10,012 nucleotides of DNA. Origin: Hyphomicrobiales bacterium. GTDB taxonomy: Bacteria > Pseudomonadota > Alphaproteobacteria > Rhizobiales > Aestuariivirgaceae. The stretch covers positions 1-10,012 of the forward strand of contig JAAURV010000087.1 of assembly GCA_012032065.1 (NCBI GenBank), written 5' to 3'. Shown here one piece after another: positions 6,640 through 10,012 of this stretch; within the stretch, counting starts at the first letter, position 1, and every line of letters starts with the position of its first letter. A model generated the notes under the pieces. It saw nothing but the letters and a program-made list of their open reading frames with translations. It ran no database searches and was not told the DNA's origin. The position numbers and the translations under genes were made by a program.

Positions 6640-6759
6640 CGCGAAGCGGCATGGGGAAGGTGAGGGGGCGTCAAGAAATTCTCTGACTCACCCTCACCTC
6701 CCCATCATGCTGACTCATGATGGGTCCCCTCCTCTCCCGCTTCGCAGGAGAGGACTTTC
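6596..6759. repeat. Long composite palindromic repeat between convergent tadA and patatin gene (element 2)
   Basis: The two ends are inverted copies: from each side one reads GAAAGTCCTCTCC. The arms (about 6596-6666 and 6689-6759) pair over most of their length around the centre GTCAAGAAATTCTCTGAC. Each arm contains its own hairpin. On the left a perfect 10-bp stem pairs 6602-6611 with 6616-6625; on the right 6731-6740 pairs with 6744-6753 with one mismatch. The right arm has a further perfect 9-bp stem (6701-6709 with 6716-6724). The element begins inside the end of tadA and stops two bases before the patatin stop codon, so it fills the whole gap between the convergent genes and may block read-through both ways. 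Its inner module (GCGAAGCGG-CATGGGGAAGGTGAGGG) resembles that of the element at 309-473. Confidence 0.85.
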
Positions 6760-6761
6760 GC

Positions 6762-7598
6762 CTAAGTGATTCTTTCGATTCGCAAATCCAGCGATCTCTT
6801 GAGCTTTTCCTTCACCGGCTCCATCGCCGCGAATATCTCCTTGGCGCGGAAGAAGTCGCCGCCGCCGAAGCCGTTGAGATCGGGTTCGATATAGATGTCA
6901 GGCGGCGAGAGCGCGCGCCTCAAGGCGGCGATCTCGTGGAACATGATGAGCAGCGAACCCACCGCGATTTCCATGTTGGAGGGATGCGCTTTGACCGGCG
7001 GGCGCGGGCGGCCGGTAACGTCGATGGCGACGGTGAGATCGGTCCCCTCGCGCACATGATCGAAGGGCACGGGGTTGGTGACGCCGCCATCGACATGAAT
7101 GCGGCCGTCGAATTTGGGGCCGGTGATGACGCCCGGAATAGAGATCGACGCGGCCACCGCTTTCACCAGACTGCCGGAGGTGAGAACGCGTTCCTGCAAC
7201 AACTCGTAATCGGTGGTGATGATCTTGAGCGGAATTTTCGTGTCTTCGATATTCGTAGGCAGACTGTCGGGCAATGCCAGATCGGCGAGGCGCTCGCCGC
7301 TAATCTGCACCGAACCGAAGCCTTTGAGCGACAGCAGTTCGCGAAGCTTCACTTGACGTGCGCCGAAGACGTAGCGTGCGGCGTCCATGCGGTTGTTGAG
7401 GAGCTTCTCGGCGTGAAGACGCATGTCCAATGCGGTCATGCCGCCCGCATAGGCGGCGGCGACGACCGCGCCCATGCTGCATCCGGCGATGACCGCGGGT
7501 TTCACTCCTAACTCGTCGAAGGCTTCGAGGATCGGAATATGCGCAAGCCCGCGCGCGCTGCCGCCACCGAGTGCCAAACCAATGCGAGGGCCGCTCAT
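6762..7598 (-). CDS. Patatin-like phospholipase / lipid acyl hydrolase (RssA-like)
   Basis: This 278-residue patatin-domain protein should hydrolyse acyl esters of lipids using a Ser-Asp dyad. The glycine-rich oxyanion loop is LALGGGSARG (8-17), the nucleophile elbow is G39-C-S41-M-G43, and the catalytic aspartate is D170 in HVDGGVTNPVP (168-178). It lacks a signal peptide and membrane segments, so it is probably cytoplasmic or at the inner face of the membrane. Size and motif spacing fit bacterial RssA/YchK-type proteins. The start is clear: the ATG overlaps the stop of the upstream kinase gene as ATGA (7595-7598), and GAAAGGG (7606-7612, minus strand) precedes it by seven bases. It is the last gene of a three-gene minus-strand operon with an APH-type kinase and an alpha/beta hydrolase. 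The true substrate (phospholipid, lysolipid or another ester) is not evident. Confidence 0.92.
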   Translation of the reverse strand: MSGPRIGLALGGGSARGLAHIPILEAFDELGVKPAVIAGCSMGAVVAAAYAGGMTALDMRLHAEKLLNNRMDAARYVFGARQVKLRELLSLKGFGSVQISGERLADLALPDSLPTNIEDTKIPLKIITTDYELLQERVLTSGSLVKAVAASISIPGVITGPKFDGRIHVDGGVTNPVPFDHVREGTDLTVAIDVTGRPRPPVKAHPSNMEIAVGSLLIMFHEIAALRRALSPPDIYIEPDLNGFGGGDFFRAKEIFAAMEPVKEKLKRSLDLRIERIT

Positions 7599-8665
7599 GC
7601 ACCGGCCCTTTCGGCAAAACGCCAGGCGGTCTCCGCCAGGGGCTTCACCTGCTTTGCCATGTCGAGCGCGTGGCGGTTCGTGGCGGTCCCATCGCGCACG
7701 CGCCCGGCGATCCCCTGCAGGATGGCGGCGAGGCGGAAGAAATTGAATGCGAGATACATGTCGAGATCGGCAATGCCGCTACGGTTTGTGAGCCGGCAGT
7801 ACTCCGCAATGTAGTCCTGGAGCGCCGGAATACCAGCTTCCGTTTCATGGCCCAGAAGCGAGCCGATGCCGAAACCATCCGCCAATTTGGGCATGAACCA
7901 GGACATCAGATGATAGGTGAAATCCGCCAGCGGGTCGCCGAGCGTCGAGAGTTCCCAATCGAGAACCGCGATGACGCGTGGTTCCGCTGGATGCACGATG
8001 ACATTGTCGAGCCGGAAATCGCCGTGGACCACGGATTGCATCGCATCCGCTGGCGCGGCACCCGGAAGCCATTCGATCAATCGGCCCATCTCCGGGATGA
8101 TTTCGGTCTCGGAGGCGCGATACTGCTCGCTCCAGCGCTTCACCTGGCGGCCCACATAGTTCCCCGCCTTGCCGAAATCGGAAAGGCCGAGCGCCGCGGG
8201 ATCGAAGTTATGAAGCTTCGCGATTGTCCCGTTAAGCGATGCGAAGAGAGCGCGGCGTTCCTCTCCCGATAGCCCAGGCGCCCACGGCTCCCAGAAAATG
8301 CGGCCTTCCATGTGTTCCATCATATAGAAGGAGGAGCCGATGATGCTGGGGTCCTCGCAGAGAAGCAGCGGGCGAGCGACGGGAAAGCCCCTTCCATGAA
8401 GCGCGAGGATCACACGATGTTCGCGCTCGATCGCGTGCGCCGAGGGAAGCAATGCGCCCGATGGTTTGCGGCGAAGCACATAGGATACGGTGGGCGTGGT
8501 GAGGCGGTAGGTGGGATTGGACTGCCCGCCTTTGAACTTGCGCGCCGAAAGCGGCCCATCAAATCCTTCGAGACCCCTTTGGAGATAACTTTCGAGCGCG
8601 GCCAGCGGAATATCCGCCTCGCCGGTTCCCGAAAATGCCGACTGGCGGTCAAACGGCGTGGGCAT
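7595..8665 (-). CDS. APH-fold phosphotransferase family protein (ACAD10/ACAD11/LvaA-like kinase)
   Basis: This 356-residue protein has the aminoglycoside-phosphotransferase/choline-kinase fold. FKGGQSNPTYRL (44-55) forms the nucleotide loop and YVLRRKP (62-68) carries the ATP-binding basic residue, probably K67. The catalytic motif is H214-G-D216-FRLD-N221, and the metal-binding motif is LDWE (235-238) followed by STLGDPLADFTYHL (240-253). This spacing matches the group that includes the kinase domains of ACAD10/ACAD11, mycobacterial FadE36 and LvaA of Pseudomonas, not true antibiotic-resistance kinases. Known members of the group phosphorylate 4-hydroxyacyl-CoAs during catabolism; that role here is an inference, and no acyl-CoA dehydrogenase lies in the window. 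The ATG at 8665 is preferred because the longer frame (to 8830) only shadows the hydrolase gene. There is no ribosome binding site, and a 17-base overlap with the hydrolase gene suggests translational coupling. The stop overlaps the patatin start. Confidence 0.92.
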   Translation of the reverse strand: MPTPFDRQSAFSGTGEADIPLAALESYLQRGLEGFDGPLSARKFKGGQSNPTYRLTTPTVSYVLRRKPSGALLPSAHAIEREHRVILALHGRGFPVARPLLLCEDPSIIGSSFYMMEHMEGRIFWEPWAPGLSGEERRALFASLNGTIAKLHNFDPAALGLSDFGKAGNYVGRQVKRWSEQYRASETEIIPEMGRLIEWLPGAAPADAMQSVVHGDFRLDNVIVHPAEPRVIAVLDWELSTLGDPLADFTYHLMSWFMPKLADGFGIGSLLGHETEAGIPALQDYIAEYCRLTNRSGIADLDMYLAFNFFRLAAILQGIAGRVRDGTATNRHALDMAKQVKPLAETAWRFAERAGA

Positions 8666-9572
8666 CGAGGAAGGGCAAGAGCGCTGCGAGGAAGGCCTGC
8701 GGGTTCTCTTCCATGAGGAAATGTCCGCTGTCGATGGCGCCGCCTCGCACATTCTCGCACCACTGCCGCCACACCGAGACGGGATCGCTGGTTTCGACCG
8801 TATCGCTGTGATGGGCCGGAATGCCGGCATCGCCCGAGATCACCAGCACCGGGCACTTGATCTTGCGCCGGCCGCAAGGTCGAGCCTCGTCATCGGCAAG
8901 ATCGCAGGTCTGGCCGGCGCGATAGTCGTTGCAGGTGGCGTGGATGTGTTCGGGGATTGCGTAGTGCAGGCGGTATTCGGCCAGCGCTTCCGCATCGAAA
9001 CATGAGAGATCGCGGGCTTTGGTCCAACTCGCCAGCGTGTAGTCGAGAAAGCCGATTGGCCCGCGCTCGATCAGCATTTCGGGGAGCGGATTGGGCTGCG
9101 CGAGGAAGAGCCAGTGATAGACCTTCATGGCAAGTGCGCGGTTCATGCCGTGCCACATGGCGTGGGTCGGCACGATATCGAGGAGCGCCGCGCATGTCAG
9201 CGTCCCGGGATGATCGAGCGCCATGCGGTAGGTCACGCGCGCGCCGCGGTCATGGCCCGCGGCAGCGAAGCGCTGATGGCCAAGCGAGCCCATCAGCGCG
9301 ATCATGTCGGCCGCCATCACGCGCTTCGAATAGGGGCGGTTTGTGGTATCGTTCGGAGGACACGAGGAGTAACCATACCCTCGCAAATCCGGCAGCACGC
9401 AGGTGAAGCGCTGCATGAGCGCTGGCGCCACTTTATGCCAGTTGGCGTGAGTCTGCGGAAAGCCATGCAGCAGGAGTAGTGGCGGTCCATTGCCGCCGAC
9501 TCGCGCGAAGATTTCCGCGCCATCGTGGCTGATGCGGTGTTCGCGGGTGCCCGGAAACAACGGATGGGACAT
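8649..9572 (-). CDS. Alpha/beta hydrolase, fluoroacetate/haloacetate dehalogenase-like
   Basis: This 307-residue alpha/beta hydrolase has an aspartate nucleophile instead of serine: AAGHDRGAR (104-112), with D108. R109 and R112 would hold the substrate carboxylate. D132 (LLDIVPT) is the acid and H284 (DSGHFLMEENP) the catalytic base. H153 and W154 in YHWLFLAQP, plus Y217 in NDYRAG, correspond to the halide pocket. From memory, these sit at a constant two-residue offset from D110, R111, R114, D134, H155, W156 and Y219 of fluoroacetate dehalogenase RPA1163 of Rhodopseudomonas palustris. That is strong support for the family and for C-halogen or ester cleavage of a small carboxylate. Epoxide hydrolases also use an aspartate but lack the HW/Y pocket. 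There is no signal peptide, so it is probably cytoplasmic. It is the first gene of the operon with the kinase and patatin genes. There is no convincing ribosome binding site. Confidence 0.9.
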   Translation of the reverse strand: MSHPLFPGTREHRISHDGAEIFARVGGNGPPLLLLHGFPQTHANWHKVAPALMQRFTCVLPDLRGYGYSSCPPNDTTNRPYSKRVMAADMIALMGSLGHQRFAAAGHDRGARVTYRMALDHPGTLTCAALLDIVPTHAMWHGMNRALAMKVYHWLFLAQPNPLPEMLIERGPIGFLDYTLASWTKARDLSCFDAEALAEYRLHYAIPEHIHATCNDYRAGQTCDLADDEARPCGRRKIKCPVLVISGDAGIPAHHSDTVETSDPVSVWRQWCENVRGGAIDSGHFLMEENPQAFLAALLPFLDAHAV

Positions 9573-9636
9573 GGCGGTATGGTCTCATAAGGCGGCCCTC
9601 CCGGCAACCCGGAGCATGCGCTATGGTCCGCGACCC

Positions 9637-10012
9637 ATGCGCGGCGTTCTCATCCTGATTCTGGCCTTTATTGCTCTTGCCCTTCCGGCTTTGGCCCGGC
9701 CGCCCATTGAACTTACGGAACCCCGCCGCCTCGACGGTCCGGGAGCGAAAGCCTTTGAAAAATTCAAGAAGCAGGAATCTCGGTGCGGATTCCTCGCCGA
9801 CGGCGGCGAGGACACGCGCATCTACAACACCTTCGAAGGCGCAATCCTGACCCTCGATTTCAACGGCACGAAACGCCGTGTGCTGCCGCTGATGCTGACC
9901 GACAAGGCGGGCGAGGACAACATCGTCAAGCACAAGGTGAGAACGCCGTGTGTCACCTCTGTTTCGAAGGCGGGACGGGATGCCTATCTCATCGGCGTGA
10001 CGGCGCGGCCCG
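9637..10012 (+). CDS. Exported protein of unknown function (partial, 3' end outside window)
   Basis: A frame open to the window end encodes at least 125 residues. It starts with a clear signal peptide (MRGVLILILAFIALALPALA, 1-20), so the product is periplasmic or surface-located; there is no lipobox cysteine. The visible mature part begins RPPIELTEPRRLDGPG. It has only two cysteines (C50 in ESRCGFL and C105 in RTPCVTS), which could form a disulfide, and the pattern around TFEGAILTLDFNGTKRRVLPLML (65-87) suggests beta strands. I do not recognise the family. An in-frame ATG at 9616 would add seven residues (MRYGPRP) to the signal peptide. GGAG at 9611-9614 is too close to that ATG and too far from 9637 to settle the start. 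The gene diverges from the hydrolase gene, with 64 bases (or 43) between the starts, so promoters for both probably lie there. I could not pick out convincing -35/-10 boxes. Confidence 0.75.
   Translation, partial: MRGVLILILAFIALALPALARPPIELTEPRRLDGPGAKAFEKFKKQESRCGFLADGGEDTRIYNTFEGAILTLDFNGTKRRVLPLMLTDKAGEDNIVKHKVRTPCVTSVSKAGRDAYLIGVTARP

Noticed and set aside
6717..7511. Plus-strand frame opposite the patatin gene (264 codons)
   Set aside because: It is antisense to a clear patatin domain and shows no domain of its own.
7595..8665. Aminoglycoside-resistance kinase
   Set aside because: The HGDFRLDN and LDWE context with STLGDPLADF fits the ACAD10/FadE36/LvaA group, and the neighbours are metabolic, with no resistance context.
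8666..8830. N-terminal extension of the APH-type kinase
   Set aside because: It is Ser/Arg-rich shadow sequence inside the hydrolase gene. The kinase-like sequence begins only after the Met at 8665.
9433..9933. Minus-strand frame of 166 codons at the right edge
   Set aside because: It crosses the hydrolase start and lies antisense to the signal-peptide gene; the composition is that of a shadow frame.

Overview
The window looks like core chromosome of a GC-rich alphaproteobacterium. Three things point that way: strong G/C preference at third codon positions, a MutL that carries its own endonuclease motif (the type found where MutH is absent), and a paired M16 peptidase operon followed by mutL. 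I cannot name the genus. Nothing resembles a phage, plasmid, CRISPR array, insertion sequence, tRNA or rRNA.

Left block (1-4939, + strand). The tail of an unidentified protein ends at 210. A 288-base gap follows that is mostly a long palindromic intergenic repeat (309-473). Next come two tandem M16 (pitrilysin-type) metallopeptidase genes, each with a signal peptide. The first has the zinc motif HFLEH and the second has lost it, so they probably form a heterodimer of catalytic and non-catalytic subunits in the cell envelope. mutL follows 38 bases later. Its ATPase, endonuclease and probable sliding-clamp-binding motifs can all be read.

Middle block (4968-6639). This is an RNA-modification cluster. 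rsmD (16S rRNA guanine methyltransferase) and an RsuA/RluB-type pseudouridine synthase lie on the minus strand with a 35-base overlap. tadA (tRNA adenosine deaminase) is divergent from them across only 33 bases. The pseudouridine synthase has no N-terminal S4 RNA-binding domain and there is no room for one. The last codons of tadA lie inside a second long palindromic repeat (6596-6759), which separates tadA from the convergent patatin gene.

Right block (6762-9572, - strand). This is a compact operon, in transcription order: a fluoroacetate/haloacetate-dehalogenase-like alpha/beta hydrolase, an APH-fold small-molecule kinase of the ACAD10/ACAD11/LvaA type, and a patatin-like lipase. The genes overlap by 17 and 4 bases. 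The dehalogenase-like protein keeps every catalytic and halide-pocket residue that I can recall for the Rhodopseudomonas enzyme.

Right edge (9637 onward, + strand). This is the start of an exported protein of unknown function with two cysteines, cut by the end of the window.

I see no clearly new system. The items most worth a second look are the repeat that supplies the TadA C-terminus, the S4-less pseudouridine synthase, the hydrolase-kinase-patatin operon with its complete dehalogenase active site, and the two composite palindromes.
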